Positions 12,175-24,147 of a stretch of 64,000 nt of DNA are shown here, one piece after another. The position numbers were made by a program, and so were the translations under genes. The stretch is from Macrocystis pyrifera (Eukaryota > Sar > Phaeophyceae > Laminariales > Laminariaceae): assembly GCA_031763025.1 (NCBI GenBank), contig JASSKH010000001.1:11139102-11203101 (forward strand). Reading direction: 5' to 3'. How positions within the stretch are numbered: position 1 is the first letter of the stretch; every line of letters starts with the position of its first letter. The notes beneath the pieces were generated by a model that did no database searches, was not told the origin of the DNA, and was given only the letters and a program-made list of their open reading frames with translations.

Positions 12175-12484
12175 GGTATACGGGAGTCTCTACGCCGACC
12201 TCACCAACGACTTCCGACCCTGACTCGTTATTGGCAGCTACTATGCCAGGTTAAGGCCCAAACCTGGACTGTTCGAAACGACATGGGAATACTATGCATT
12301 ACTGACTGAAATCGTCCCACGGACATATCGTATTACTCGAAATGTGCATCAGCTACCCGACTGGAATATTGTTTACGGACTGATAAGTCCAGTACGATGC
12401 CGTTTCGGGATGTATAATTACGATGAAAAACTCTGTTTCCCACCGCTGAAGTGCGTTTTTGAATTCAGAACGGGTTTCGTCTGA
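12175..12484 (+). pseudogene. Degenerate plus-strand open frame conserved between units
   Basis: The frame runs from WVYGSLYADLTNDFRP through one TGA, then LVIGSYYARLRPKP, EYYALLTEI, CFPPLKCVFEF and RTGFV before a TGA. The corresponding parts of unit B (19755-20030; WVYICLG, ELYALQTW) and unit E (ending about 44690; VRGFV then TGA) align. No domain is recognised. It could be an old second gene of the unit reading opposite to the discoidin gene, or non-coding duplicated DNA. Confidence 0.3.
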
Positions 12485-12499
12485 CCCCCGCTGAACAAC

Positions 12500-13700
12500 A
12501 TGTGCAGACGTCTATGTACAGCAATACAGTTGGTTTCGTCTTGTGTCAACACCTGCACGGAGCAAACACATATCGGGGTGCTACCGTTATATCTGACTCC
12601 TCAATGTATTTACGATTCTCAAAGGAAACGTTGTGTATGCTCTGAACGCTCTCGAAACTACCGTGTCGAAGATAGTTCAAGATCTCTTGATGAAATGAAT
12701 GCTCTAATAAAACGGGGTAATACAACCCACCGGGGACACAATCATGGTCGATTCAAAAGAGCGGTGATAAGTACGAAATATGTCGCAATCAAAATTCGGA
12801 CTGAAAAATATCAGGTCTGAGCTGAATCACGCACGATCCTCAATACGTCCCCAATAAGGGTGTGCGTATGGCAGTAACTTGTTTCCAGCAGTATGGCATC
12901 CCTCGATGCCTTGTTTCTTTTCTACCTCAACGTGATCGACACTAGATCAATGGCAGGGAAACATAGGTAAAGTGTAGGGTGATGGTAGGTCCGTCGTTGT
13001 TTGCATTCACGCTCCACACACGTCCAACAAAGTAATTGTTGATTTCGATGCCAAGTACGATTTGTTGAACCGCTTTGACAAAGACTGATTGTATCATTCA
13101 TCAAGCGCCGGACGATTCAGAAAAGTGGGATCATTAACCTTGTATGCTGGCCCCGCGCCGAGTTACGCACCTCGGTGATGCTTGTGTTGGTTATCCTTGT
13201 ATATGGTCGGCGTGGTCCACAAAGACTGTTGCCCTTCATGTTAGGTTCACCTCTTCTCCAGTGCGCATTATCCCATCGGCGTACCTCGATCCCGTCCGAT
13301 CTCGCAATGAGACACGCACTGCGAATGGTGTTTTCCCTAGCTTTGAACTACATCATCGTGTTTCAATCCGGAGCCGACTCGCGCCGCGTGAGCATTGGGC
13401 TGTTACTTGATGTTGGTGTGCGACGGCGTCAAGTTTGGTGTAGGGCTCGCGGGACTTTGGTTCGTGCCATTCAAGAATAATGGAGGTCGCTCGGGTTCGC
13501 CAAACCTTTTCAGGGTGACGGGGTTCCCCAGCTAAGGAAGTGCCCAATGTCGTTGGAATCCGCGATGCATGCTTTTCAAAAATGTTGGTTGTACAACCTG
13601 CGCAATAGGTCATGGGTGGTTCTGGCTTGGTTGCTTTTTCGTCTTTGTATGGATGAAGTAAGAAGCGCTTCGGATGCGGAGCCTCGAAGACGATCTAGAA
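12500..13700. other. Unit A intergenic region
   Basis: No recognisable gene. The sequence is alignable in patches with 20.0-21.2 and 44.7-45.9 kb, with landmarks CTCTGAACGCTCTCGAAACTACC near 12640 and CACACACGTCCAAC near 13015. Short frames here do not align between units. Confidence 0.4.
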
Positions 13701-14205
13701 CCCAGCCACACCATGGCACGGATCGTTTCTCCTCCTTTTCATTAGCAATATCTGTTTTCAGTTCTAACATATGTACTCAATGTGCACCGTATGCTTCAGC
13801 GTATCGTTGCTCCCACGTCTACCATCAGTCCAACATGCCCCATGGTTCACCAACGTCATGTACACATGATGCTACTGTGTTTGCGATTAGCCGTGTCCGC
13901 GTACCTCAAAGCAGTCTGCGCAGACCGAGTCGCGGGCGATGCGCGTTGTTTGCGTGGAGGCGAGAACCCGACAAACACCGTCGTCACTGGGATATCGATC
14001 GATTTACTGCCGAACCGTTACCGATACTCGAGTGAAATGGCCCCCGAACAATGTAGAACGTTCCGCTGTTGATACCCGGGTGAGGGCAATGGCTATTCAG
14101 ACATTTTTCTGCTTCTAGGAGCAAGTATAGCACATGTGTCGCTTTGTCCAAGGTTGATATGTTTACGTAAGAAAACAGGCGATCTAATGCTAACTACCGG
14201 AAGCT

Positions 14206-14412
14206 CTATTGTCGTGGCACCAAAAGGGCGCGGGGTGGCTCAGATATAAAGAACAGAGCAAAGGTGAACAATGTTGGGTATGGAAGGTGTTCCATGTGAC
14301 GATGGCGTTCAGATACCGCCCAGCTTGGTATATTCGATGAACGAAGAGACGGCAGCGTGAGCCATGTGCAGTACGTACGTATGAGGATACAATAGTACGA
14401 CAACAAACACAA
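14206..14412 (-). other. Conserved unit module with a similar reading frame (unit B)
   Basis: The minus frame LPSLRSSNIPSWAVSE, then LFTFALFFISEPP, aligns with FPSLQSSNWTSGVVPG and LFNLALVHISASP in unit C (21614-21910). Alignment is protein-like but could be a by-product of DNA duplication. No start codon or splice site is evident. Its product, if any, is unknown. Confidence 0.3.
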
Positions 14413-14683
14413 GCCTACTGCTGGTGTCGTCCAAGCATGTGGCCTAAGACGGACGAAGAGCGCGTCCCAGCATCAAGACATCACGGAATAACAGCAATAA
14501 TCCAGGCCGGTGCCCCGGACGAACTGAACCGGGGCCGATATAGAAATTCGACAATTAGTATGAATGGTGTAGACATACATGCACGATAGAGTGGTACCGT
14601 GCACCGTTTTTATTGACATAGAAGCACGCCGAGCAGGAGGAGGTGTACCTCCTTGTCTGACCAACGGCCACAAAAACTGTCAG

Positions 14684-17600
14684 CTAACTCGACCATTTGC
14701 GCAATAAAAAACACGGGGCCTTAGAACGGTCGAGAGGGTTTGCAGAGTTCGACGCAGTAAATGACGAGTGTAGATTAGTTGATGCCGTCGTCGGGGGATG
14801 TATAGGATGTGGAAATCTCAAGTATACCATTCCAATTGTACCAACATACCCCTTGTGCGTGGCTATGGCTTGCGTCGGTCATTGCTCCTACCCCAACGTA
14901 TAATCATACACGAAGTACATCCCTACTGCCTAGCTTGAGATGACCGATGCACTATGCGTCACAGGCATGGCAAGTATTATTGCAGCTGAACTCGGTTTTG
15001 ACGCGCTTCCGACACGTTCCCGTCTCGGCTAATAGGGTGGACCTGACTTTTCTGTGGTGACTACGTCGCCAATGCGCCTCCATCTCTCCACCATATACAT
15101 ATTTACATATTCAAACCTCCCGCAGTGCACTGAGACACTCAGCGATCTCCTGTGCGAGGCTAGGCATCCAAGCTTTCCAATGTTATTGGCTACGGTGCGG
15201 CACAGTCTCGGATCGACTCCCGATAGTGAGTATGGATCAAACGAATCAGATGATCTCAGGGTGGCATCAAACTCCCCTTCGTTTTTGCTTGCCATCGCTC
15301 GAACGGTACGCTGGTCCCGCCACGGTGGGGGGGGTGTTACGTGTAAGTCCTGTTCTTCAACTACACAGGGCCACCCGGCCGAGTGACATGTTTGAGCAAA
15401 ATACAGAGCGAGTCGTCCGATTGGCCCAACAGCCGAAGTGAAAACGCCGGTAACCCCCCTATTGCAGCATCAGCCGTGTCAGCAATTACTGTATAAGGCC
15501 AGCACTGTATTGGTCACTTGGAAGCTCTCGTAGCTGCCCCTATCATATACTTGCCATACACACCCTCGGAGACAGACGTTGATTCAAGTGCCGATACTCG
15601 CACGTATCCACAGTGTCTCCAACGCACTACTTCAGGTCCATTGGAAGGCTACGTCTCACTTTTCACGGCATGCGCGTCTGAGACAGAGACCACAACCTCA
15701 TACTCGACAACCATCGACCGACTAAGGTTGCCAATGTTTTGGTATTAAATAGCGTGCGTAGAGCCTGCCTCCAACCGCAAACATTCGACGGCCAACGTAT
15801 CGCAATGTCCACCGACACAGCAAGCACCGACATGTATAAACACCCCGAAGAAACAACCCCAAACCCGCACGAACTCGCGTTGCCCCACGTCTTCACACGG
15901 AGAGGGCCCGTCTAGCAGGACGGGCCGTCGTCGCAAAAGTGGTATCTCTTGGACGAGCCTTTGCCTCACGAACTGGCATCGGATCGAGCTAATCTACTTT
16001 GTGCCGGGTGTACCTACACATATTCGGAGGGAGGGGGGCTGCAAGAAGCCTCACCAGGCTCACAAGGCACTGACCTACGAGCGCTCCATACACGGAAGCC
16101 TTCGGCGACGGGTGTGGCGCGTCGGACTCCCCACTCGTGGACTGCCAGCTCGCTCTACGAAGAAGGCACTGTTATCACTGCTACCCACACAATCGCTGAC
16201 TACCTATATATATATATATATATAAGTATGATAACCCTTCCAACACATGGGGTGTTTAGCCGATGTGTTTTTCCTCCGAGCGCGGACCGGGTGGGATGTG
16301 GCTTTAATGCACCATGAATTTCACCTAAACATTGCGGCAAGGGGTGGAGGGGTGTCACACAAGAATCGTGGGGACAATGAAAGTCAGCCAGGCGAGTGGT
16401 GAGCAAGAGGAGCGATCGTCGGTCAAAAGGTTGGTTCGAGACCTCCGCATAAAATGTCATCAGTCGTGGCACGTCGTAGTTGCGGCCGAACCCAGCGGAG
16501 AAAGAGAAGCGAATTGGGAACAACTTGTCGAGAATCGTATTGAAAAGGTGATAGGTCGATCTACACTTGCTGTTGCATACTTCCGGGGCAGCGCAACGAG
16601 GGAGAGGGCCATATTTGCGATGGAAGAGCTCTAGTGCCGACGTACGGCCCCAATTCAAGTGAGACCACACTAATTTTCATATTGTATGTCTTTCCTATCA
16701 CGCCCAATGGCGATGGAGAATATTCTTGTATGGCATCCCCAACTGTCTCAGATTTGAACCGAACGCCTGACCAGAGAGACGACAAGCGCGTGTTGGAATA
16801 CAGCATTCGACGGCCGGTGCGGCTGCCCCAAACTTAAACCTTCCGGACATTCGCACCCATACGAGTATATTTCGCCTTCGGAGACACAAACATCTTTGCA
16901 CTTTGTCACTCTCACACAGGGCATATTCCGCGTGAAAATGAGTACACGGTATGTGGCCGCAGGCGCGTCGATTGCATTTACAGAACAAAAACGTTAACCA
17001 CCGCCGTTTTCGTTTTTTAACAAAACCTCAGCACGAATCACCATACGTATGTACGAGGTCTGTACACGGTGGTATTGTCTTTAGGCGAGATACGTACGCG
17101 ACCCCGTCTACCATTTAAGTCCACTAACTAGTCGAGAAGCCGCGCATCCCGGCAGCCCCAACTTTGTTGAGTCCACGATGTTGCGCACAAAATGCCGAGC
17201 AAGATGTGTTTGTCGAACCGAGCGGCACGGGGCGGCTAATACCCACTCCGGTTGCAGATCGCAGCAGAGACATGCGTATTACCGTGGCCTTGTTGGAGAC
17301 CCCAACATACTCTACGTAGACAGGGTTTTCTTGCTTCTGGCATATGTTGTGTTATCTTTACACTAACAACGAAGCACTAATGTCTTGACCCACCTCCGTA
17401 ATACCCATGCACGGGTTGAAGTCGGACATCCCGTCGACGAGGTAAAGCTTTAGTTTGACAGTTTCATCGGTGTTCAGGTAGATGGTCTGGTATCCGTTTG
17501 TTGTACCGGTGGGCTTGGATATTTGGCTGTAGACACCGCCGACGTAGAGTTTTATCTTGAAGGTTTCCGTGGTCACATCGTACAACGCGATACGCATCTC

Positions 17601-19214
17601 GTCAATGTCCTGCGGTTCGTCGAAGTAATACTCGATCCAGCATCCCTCGTCTTCATTATCGAGGAGATCCACCTTGCACAACCAGTGAGTCGTGTGATTT
17701 CCGTCCAGACTGTATTCGGGAATGCTGGGGGAGCAATATGGATCCGGCCTCGGCCCGTACGGCGAAGCAGTCACTTCCACGTTTGTCCTGTAGCTTGCGT
17801 CAACGAGGGATGGAGCCGGCACGGCGCGCGATACCAAATCACAATGCAGGGCAGGAAGGTAAGTCAGGCCCGTGCTGTGTGCTTCAACAAATCTTGATAG
17901 CGTTCCCTCGGGGTCTGATACCGTGCCGCATGGCCTTTCTTGCGAGAGAACAGTGGAGAAAACATCACTTCAAACGTGTTCCCTCGCACGCAACACCCAA
18001 TGGATTGGCCCGTACATGGTTTTGTATCCGACGTTGAACCGCGATATGGCACTGTAAGCGAAATGTTGATGATATAGTCAGGACCTCCCGCAGGTCGCGA
18101 AGATACTTTCCTATCCACGATCCTTCACAGCTATGTATCAAATATTGAGTGAACACACTAATTTCACTAGTACCTAGTTTCTTCGAACGATGAAGCTGAA
18201 GTCGATCGCCTAAAATCTCCATACCTGCCATCGCACGACCTTTTGCAACATAGGCTAGTTCCCGGGGAGTATTTTTTGGGACCAGTTTGTATCAGGCTTC
18301 GCCGAGCTCACACGTTCAACCAGGTGTATGACATCGTACATGTGTACACCACGAACCGCGTTAATGCATGCCGGTATGCGAGCGTCGAAAAACAAAAAAA
18401 TGTTGAAAAATAGAGAATATCGTTAAATGTACTCTATCGTCGCATTCCGAGAAAGGTGAAGTTTTTATTTGCTGCACTGTGGGTATATTCCCGATGGAAT
18501 TGCCTCGGTGCTGTTGTCAGTTTGGGTCACATCCGGTTCTGTGCATTGTCATGGGCACCGAATGACCGACCTGCTCCACGTCACAGATACGTCAAACAAA
18601 TTGGGTACACGAAGAAATGAAGTTACATTTCCAGTGAGGGTCAACAGGAAGACCACCTAGCTCATATCAGCATAAACATTCACTACCCACAGGCTCTCTT
18701 CGTACTTGTCAATAGTGTGCTCGCTATAGCTATTTTTAGGAAGAATGCCCAAAACGACGGCGCTAAGCACTACCAGGTATTTATGCAATGCCGAGCAGAA
18801 CAATCAGGAGCGTTATGTCCGCTTAGGTCGAGAATCTGCAAGCACACACTTGGCGAGTTGAAATATCGATCGACATCGGTATGGTACCACGAAAAAGGCG
18901 GAATTCCGTATGTTGGAAGGCCGCGGAGATCACACAATTGTAGGTCAAGACGTGAACCCAGGTGTGGATGGTGACATTCAAGCCGTTGTGACACACTTAT
19001 ATATGAGTACCAACAACTGCTTGATTAGCGCCATCGGACCCAATATGTATCGCAACACCATGACAAGACGAAAACAACCACATCGCATCGATCATGTGCG
19101 AGAATGTGTATTCCACAGCTCGTAGTTCGATAGTACCGTTCATAACTTCGTCTCACCATGCGTGGTTCCCAAGGTGGCAGCGTAGATGGTGGCCAGTAGA
19201 ACGAAAAGGCGCAT
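14684..19214 (-). CDS. Gene B of the secreted discoidin family (multi-exon, possibly damaged)
   Basis: Reading leftwards: exon 1 (19157-19214, signal peptide), intron 1 (about 1.35 kb), exon 2 (17394-17809, F5/8 domain), then less certain downstream exons near 16.7-16.99, 15.9-16.16 and 14.68-14.75 kb. Splicing exon 1 to exon 2 is in phase and joins the signal peptide directly to the discoidin domain, so the product should be secreted or surface-bound. Exon 2 is open and ends at GAG|GTGGGT. The intron 1 acceptor reads CAT instead of the CAG seen in A, C and E, which would impair splicing unless another site is used. The downstream exons carry stops in places, so function is uncertain. Confidence 0.55.
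15675..16160 (-). pseudogene. Gene B, ASW-DVLH exon region (decayed)
   Basis: Around 16100-16160 the minus frame ASWQSTSGESDAPHPSPK aligns with ASWKSRSGESDVLHTP of unit D. A later block (CTGCTAGACGGGCCC near 15915) aligns with the LLLDV part of unit C. A long tail to 15675 matches the intron sequence of units A, D and E. Frame is lost in places. Confidence 0.4.
16204..16226. repeat. (TA)n microsatellite
   Basis: Eleven or so TA dinucleotides in a row, within unit B. Confidence 0.9.
16795..16990 (-). other. Gene B, cysteine-containing downstream module (EGF-like?)
   Basis: The minus frame reads KCKDVCVSEGEIYSYGCECP, then EGLSLGQ, with a Cys spacing that recalls an EGF-like module. DNA alignment with 8.52-8.70, 23.43-23.60, 32.29-32.43 and 40.76-40.93 kb is clear (unit D reads FFSNGETYVSREV, E reads RFSKGETCKFARE), but the cysteines are not kept in those copies. 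The EGF-like label is a guess. Confidence 0.3.
17394..17809 (-). CDS. Gene B exon 2: F5/8 type C (discoidin-like) domain
   Basis: This 416-bp exon is fully open. Key segments: PSLVDASYRT at the start; the DG.xxTxW motif as SLDGNHTTHWLC; the first strand pair CWIEYYFDEPQDI; then MRIALYDV; the mid-domain GYQTIYLNTDETV; and the final strands LKLYLVDG and GITEV. Motif order and length (about 140 residues) fit the F5/8 type C/discoidin fold, which binds carbohydrate or lipid head groups in known members. The exon starts with CC, completing a split GCC codon with exon 1, and ends GAG|GTGGGT in phase 0. The acceptor dinucleotide is AT rather than AG. Confidence 0.8.
19157..19214 (-). CDS. Gene B exon 1: signal peptide
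   Basis: The ATG at 19212-19214 encodes MRLFVLLATIYAATLGTTH plus the first base of a split codon. Positive charge at residue 2, a hydrophobic core of about 9 residues and small residues (A-A-T-L-G) before the end form a classical signal peptide. The donor G|GTGAGA is strong. It is the same length as the exon 1 of gene E (58 bp), and the phase agrees. Confidence 0.8.
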
Positions 19215-19429
19215 TTTAGAAGAGGTTGGAGTGCGCTGTACTTCAGTCTGCAGTTGCCCCTTCTGAAGTGATGCACAATTTGAGGAGACAAGAGTAGTGG
19301 TACCGGTGGGGCAATAGAAGCCGAATAGAAATATCTTGCCAGGAAGGCGCGTTACGAAGCCAGCTTAAGGACCGAATTACCGAAGTATTCGTCGTGTTCA
19401 CGAATTTGCTTAAGGCGGTAAATACGTAC

Positions 19430-21200
19430 GCGGCAGAATCTATGACGAATAATCCCGTCAACCTGCCCAAACTTTCGTTCAGAACTACTACGAATGTTCC
19501 TCAGCGCCAACCCTGCCAGCAGTTGTCTTGGCTAAAATCGTTGCCAGCCGACCGTACACCAATCTGTGGTCCGACCTCCAAGCCGACAGTAAGCAAGTCC
19601 AGACTGAATCGTGCGATTTATGCTCCAACCTTGAACACACGATATATTTCAACCGACTCTGAGCACCATACAACCGACCGCATGCACTACGTGTCGAACT
19701 TTACCCTTTCAGCGCTGTTCAGACTCAACTTGTTCGCAACGGTATTCGTCCGTTGGGTATATATTTGTCTCGGCTCGGACAGTCTCCCTCTATTGACAGC
19801 CATCTAGCCAGTTCAAAGTCTGAATCTGGATAGGTATGGACAATATCTACCGGAGGGAACTATATGCATTACAGACTTGGAGCGGACCAACTGACACATT
19901 TGTTTGTATGGAGTGTCCCATCAGCATTTCGCTCCGTCCTGCTAGCATGCAATCGGTGCATTCTAGAATACACAGGTGGGTTCCGTCTGACCACTTCGCA
20001 AAACGCCGTGAGCAGTCATACATGTAGAATAGTGAAGTTGATTTTCCTATCTGTTTATAGCTGTACAGAGCTATACCTTGCGAGGTCCTACCGCAATGCA
20101 GATATGTCGTCGACCTCAACGGAGATATAATGTATAGTAGTTCCGTACTGCGTACCCGGTTTGTACGTACATAGCTTTTTACAGAAAACTGCCATACCTC
20201 TCGAGATTACCCTGGATTGTATTTAGGTGTGCCGGATGCGATGTGTGTTTAAGCAAGCGAGGTGAAGGCCCCACCGGAAAGAAAACAAAGATGGTACGTT
20301 CAAAACTGCGGTACTAAATCAAACGTACATCATCCACAATTCCAACTGGCGCCGCAGCTCTGAGGTGAATCATGCAGGTACGTCCTCGGGCCCGCGGGAG
20401 GGGCGCGTGTCGTGGCCACTATGTTTCCTGTAGCAGGTTGTCTCTCGAGCGTATGATTCCTCCCGATCCGATGGAATGGATAACCAATCAGCGATGAAAA
20501 AAATAACCTACGACGGTTGTGAATCCTCATTGGGATGCACGTCAAACACACGTCCTATACGTATACCTTTGTTTCCTAATCTTCCAGAACCGATATGTTG
20601 GCCCAGAGTTCTAAAGACTGATGTTGTCATTTAGCAAGTGCATGACGATTCGTGCCAATACGATCGCCGAGTTCGTGTGCCGTCAGCGCCTCCAGGTACA
20701 CACAGCCGTCGTTAATCTTGCTGTAAGCTTGGTTGGCGTTGACCATCTAAACTGTGCCTCTATTGAAAGCACAAGTCTTCTCCCAACAATAGTCTCAGTG
20801 GCAGACTACGATATATCTCGATATTACCAGATCGCCAAATGAGGCAAACATTGCAACGGTACCTTTCATCGTTTTGAATGTTTTGGTGTGTTCATACGAA
20901 ACTGACTCTCGCGTCCGGAGCAGTGGGAGCTCAGTCACGAGGTTGTTGCGCAGAGCTTTTCGAGCCTTTGCTCGGTGGCAACGCCCCGCGTTCGTCGCGG
21001 GGTAGGCGTGAGGCAGCACGTTTTCTAAAAAACGTACTGTGGCTCTGTAACGGAGGAGGTTTTCGATGTCGTTTAAACTGTATTAACGCTATTCATAACG
21101 TTCGCTCTACGCCTGCAGCAGGTCTTAGATAGGCATGGCTTGGTTGTTCGTTCGATGTTTTCGTGAGGATAAGAGCTCATGAAGCGAGTGGATGCAGACG
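19430..21200. other. Unit B region right of gene B
   Basis: No gene recognised. The 137-codon open frame at 19394-19807 (plus) has no domain. From 19727 to 20030 the DNA aligns with 12150-12500, and patches to 21.2 kb align with 12.6-13.7 and 45.1-45.9 kb. Confidence 0.4.
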
Positions 21201-21613
21201 TCTTCGGAGCTACCCCTACAAACGCAGGCGTCTTTTTTTCTTCCTCCCCTGATCAGTGTTTGGTTTCGTTCATACAATTCTGCGCGTTGTGCACCGCATC
21301 TGTCGATAACATAGTCCCTCCCACGTTTGATAAAGACAGAAATGTTTTCCTCATAAAAATGTACTACGCGACTGCAACTTACTCGCAGCCCTCCATGCTT
21401 GCCATCGAATGCAGTCTGGAGATCGAGTAGCGGGCGATACGCCGTTGCCAGCAAGCGGGAACCGGACAGACCTTCGCGTTGGGTGGGTAGCGCTCGATCC
21501 AACGACGCACCCTATGCACTCGGGATAGCTTAATTCAGACATGTAGAACGTGTGGCGGTTCAACCCCCCTCGAACCAGTAGCTACAGTGGGCATCGTATA
21601 CGACCTGTGAGGC

Positions 21614-21910
21614 CTACCCGACGTTTGGACAAATACGGCACATATATCGTTTTGTATATAAGGGGTACGCGTGTGTGTGATACGGGCAACGGATTGTTTT
21701 TGACCGGGAGGGTAGTACGTGTGGAACAGAAAAAGGCGGGGCGATGCAGAAATATGTACCAAGGCAAGATTGAACAATGCTAAGCTCAACATGTGTTGAA
21801 GGTATGGATGACTTCCAGGTACGACCCCACTTGTCCAATTCGACGATTGAAGGGAAGGGAATGCGAGCGATGTATAGGATAAGGTGGCCAGCGTATGAGC
21901 ACAAACCCAA
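21614..21910 (-). other. Conserved unit module with a similar reading frame (unit C)
   Basis: It lies inside a 282-codon minus-strand open frame (21535-22383), the longest non-repetitive frame in the window. The part FPSLQSSNWTSGVVPG ... HMLSLALFNLALVHISASP resembles 14206-14412, and VFSRPRHMSWVCAHT resembles TFARHQNSAWVCSRT at 38.65 kb. Most of the 282 codons do not align, composition is ordinary, and no known domain is seen, so I do not call the whole frame a gene. Confidence 0.35.
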
Positions 21911-22428
21911 GACATATGTCGGGGCCTCGAGAATACGTGGCGTAAAGCGAGGACGGCGTCACAGTACCGAGACGTCACGGCGGAACGGTGCTCGCTACCT
22001 GATGTTCCCGATGAACTGAACCGGTGTAGCCTTACAAATACTACGATCGACGTGAATGCCTGAAATGGCTGACTGCGTAAACATAGATGCAGAGAAAAAA
22101 CGGCAATATGTGCCGTAAGTTGTGGCATTACAGCACTACAACGAATTGTGTTTGATTGCTGCTTACCTGTAAAAACGCCACAAAGACTACACGACGACTT
22201 ACGGAATACGCGTGCATTGCAACGTGAGTGTTTGAGCATTCTGGAGAGGTTTACCATGTTTGGCGTAAGTAATGAGCATATATGTGCCAAGGCCGTCGCG
22301 GTGAGCCATGCGAGGCATAAGGCATATTGTAAACGAATGGACTTGTGAGGGGCTACGGCTTGAGTCGCTGTCACACTAACCATGTAACCATGTGACCATA
22401 TATGTAAATATATACAGGTTAGATTGAG

Positions 22429-22840
22429 CTAACCGATGAAGTTGAAGCCACAGGGAATACAACCATAAAAACCGATATATTTATGCGGATGCACTTTCAG
22501 CGCGACCTCGTTTCCGTGCCGGAAGTAGGCTTTAGCTACCCTTAACGACTCCACCGCCATGGCGACACCACCTCGGGTTCCATACACATACTTCCCACAC
22601 GCAGCAACTCGAAGGTCTACGTCCAGCAGCAAGGGCGTCTCCTTCGCGGAGATATCTGCTGGACCAGCCATTGCGCAACACCGTAACATCCAACTGAGGT
22701 GCTCCATATCGTGGGCAACGAATAATTGCATGCTGGGAGCTACTACATACTTGTGTATGCACTTCATAGGCAGAAATATCGACGGTGTGTGTAGCACGTC
22801 GAACTCCCCGTTCGTACACAGCCAGCTCGCTATATAGAGA
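22429..22840 (-). CDS. Gene C, fused ASW-DVLH and C-terminal exon
   Basis: A continuous minus frame runs from ASWLCTNGEFDVLHTPSI through PMKCIHKY, HLSWMLRCCAMAGPAD, LLLDVDLRVAACGKY and VYGTRGGVAM to HPHKYIGFYGCIPCGFNFIG and a stop at 22429-22431. In units A, D and E the LLLDV part and the C-terminal part are separated by 570-900 bp. Here they are contiguous, as if an intron had been removed. The final codons (CGFNFIG) match CDCNYIG in unit D and DFNLTV in E. The domain is unknown; several cysteines suggest an extracellular protein. Confidence 0.5.
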
Positions 22841-22884
22841 AAATATTTCTACCACGAATGCCCACAGCAAGCAAACGGGGCTGG

Positions 22885-22940
22885 GAGGTGTTCAGAGGCA
22901 GGTTCTTCTCGACGCCTTGCCGGGTCGGAAGGGGGATTTA
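22885..22940 (-). CDS. Gene C, PARRREEPASEH exon
   Basis: It begins after GGTGGAG at 22941, with the AG acceptor at the position used in A, D and E. The open frame reads NPPSDPARRREEPASEHLPA. It is a short linker-like segment of unknown role. Confidence 0.4.
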
Positions 22941-24147
22941 CTCCACCATGATCATCACCTGGACGTTGTGGGTAGAGACGAATGTGCACGAGGGGAGACG
23001 TAGAGACGTATAACGTCGGCGACCAAACATCAAAGATTATCGCTGGCATCGTGAGCACGCTAATCGATCGTTGTTCAATTTCCAACGTCGGCATGAAATT
23101 GCCGGCACCAGGTGTACGTCGTCGTTAGAGCAGACAGTGATAGATCAACGAATATCCAAATATGAACAATCGTGTCGGTGCTGGTACCGCATTGAAACGT
23201 TTAAAGCGCTTGATCCACACCCTCTGGTACACAATACACTCTGGATGAGAGACAACGCCGAGTTATGGGTCCACGGTAAGTTCCACAACACAATGATTTT
23301 CCAGTGCTGCAGTGGTTCCACTTCGGCGAAATCAAGCTGTGTGTATGCCTATGCCATTTCTGAACACGAGTCAAGATTTACGCCAATAACCCGACCTGTG
23401 ACATAGTCAAACATTAGAGTACACAACTCAACTGCCAGAATGGCTCGACCTACTGTACGTAAAACTTCCTAACATTCCCGAGCTAATACTTACGTGTCGT
23501 CCTTCGGGAGGAAAATATCCCGAACGTTTGCCACGCCTAAACCGTGCAAATACCACCTGGACGTATGCACGCGCGTGCAAACTCTCTGGCCGGAGGAGAG
23601 GCCTACTCGGAGACAACTGATTTTCACAGCAAATCAGTTAACCCACCACTATCCGACATGCGGACTTACGCGTTCCTGGTTCCTACGCAGTACTTGGTTC
23701 TCAAGCCGCGGTACGTGTGGGAAAACGCGTCCGTAGAACTCAACGACATTGACGAAGCGCAGCAAGGTGTTTAAGGAAAAATCTGGTAGAGAGAGAGCCT
23801 CCCGAAAATACAATGTCCGAGACCTTAGCACCCCTTATTGCCGCTGTTGCTAACAGAAATCGAGCGCTGGAAAAACGACCATACCCCTTGTGCGTACTCG
23901 ATGGTGTATTTCTAACAACAATAATCCCGTTGATTTTGATGTATTAAGCACAATCCTTTACTATGTTAGGATGTGCCCGTCAACCCGACCAGGCCCAATC
24001 TGCTACAGTTGCTATGTTGTATAAAGCTGTCGAGACACCAGGGTGAACACGGATTCGGGAAATGCCCTCCTTTAATCAAGATTATACATTCTGCCCGCAT
24101 GCATGTTCGGGATGGACTAGTACTACATTTTCACGTTTTGCACTTGC

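Larger units (their letters stand above)
5530..13700. repeat. Tandem array unit A (about 8.2 kb)
   Basis: This is the leftmost well-preserved unit of the array. Landmarks shared with B-E, left to right: the C-terminal exon with a conserved stop, the ASW-DVLH exon, the PGEGSAAEH exon, the F5/8 exon, the signal-peptide exon, the conserved upstream region, and the TGTGCACCG landmark. The left boundary is set only by a weak match at about 5560. Unit A also holds a MITE and a CATA array not present in the other copies. Confidence 0.6.
13701..21200. repeat. Tandem array unit B (about 7.5 kb)
   Basis: It runs from the TGTGCACCG landmark (13.78 kb) to the next one (21.29 kb). The order of modules is the same as in A, C and E. 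It carries gene B, whose first two exons are open. Confidence 0.65.
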
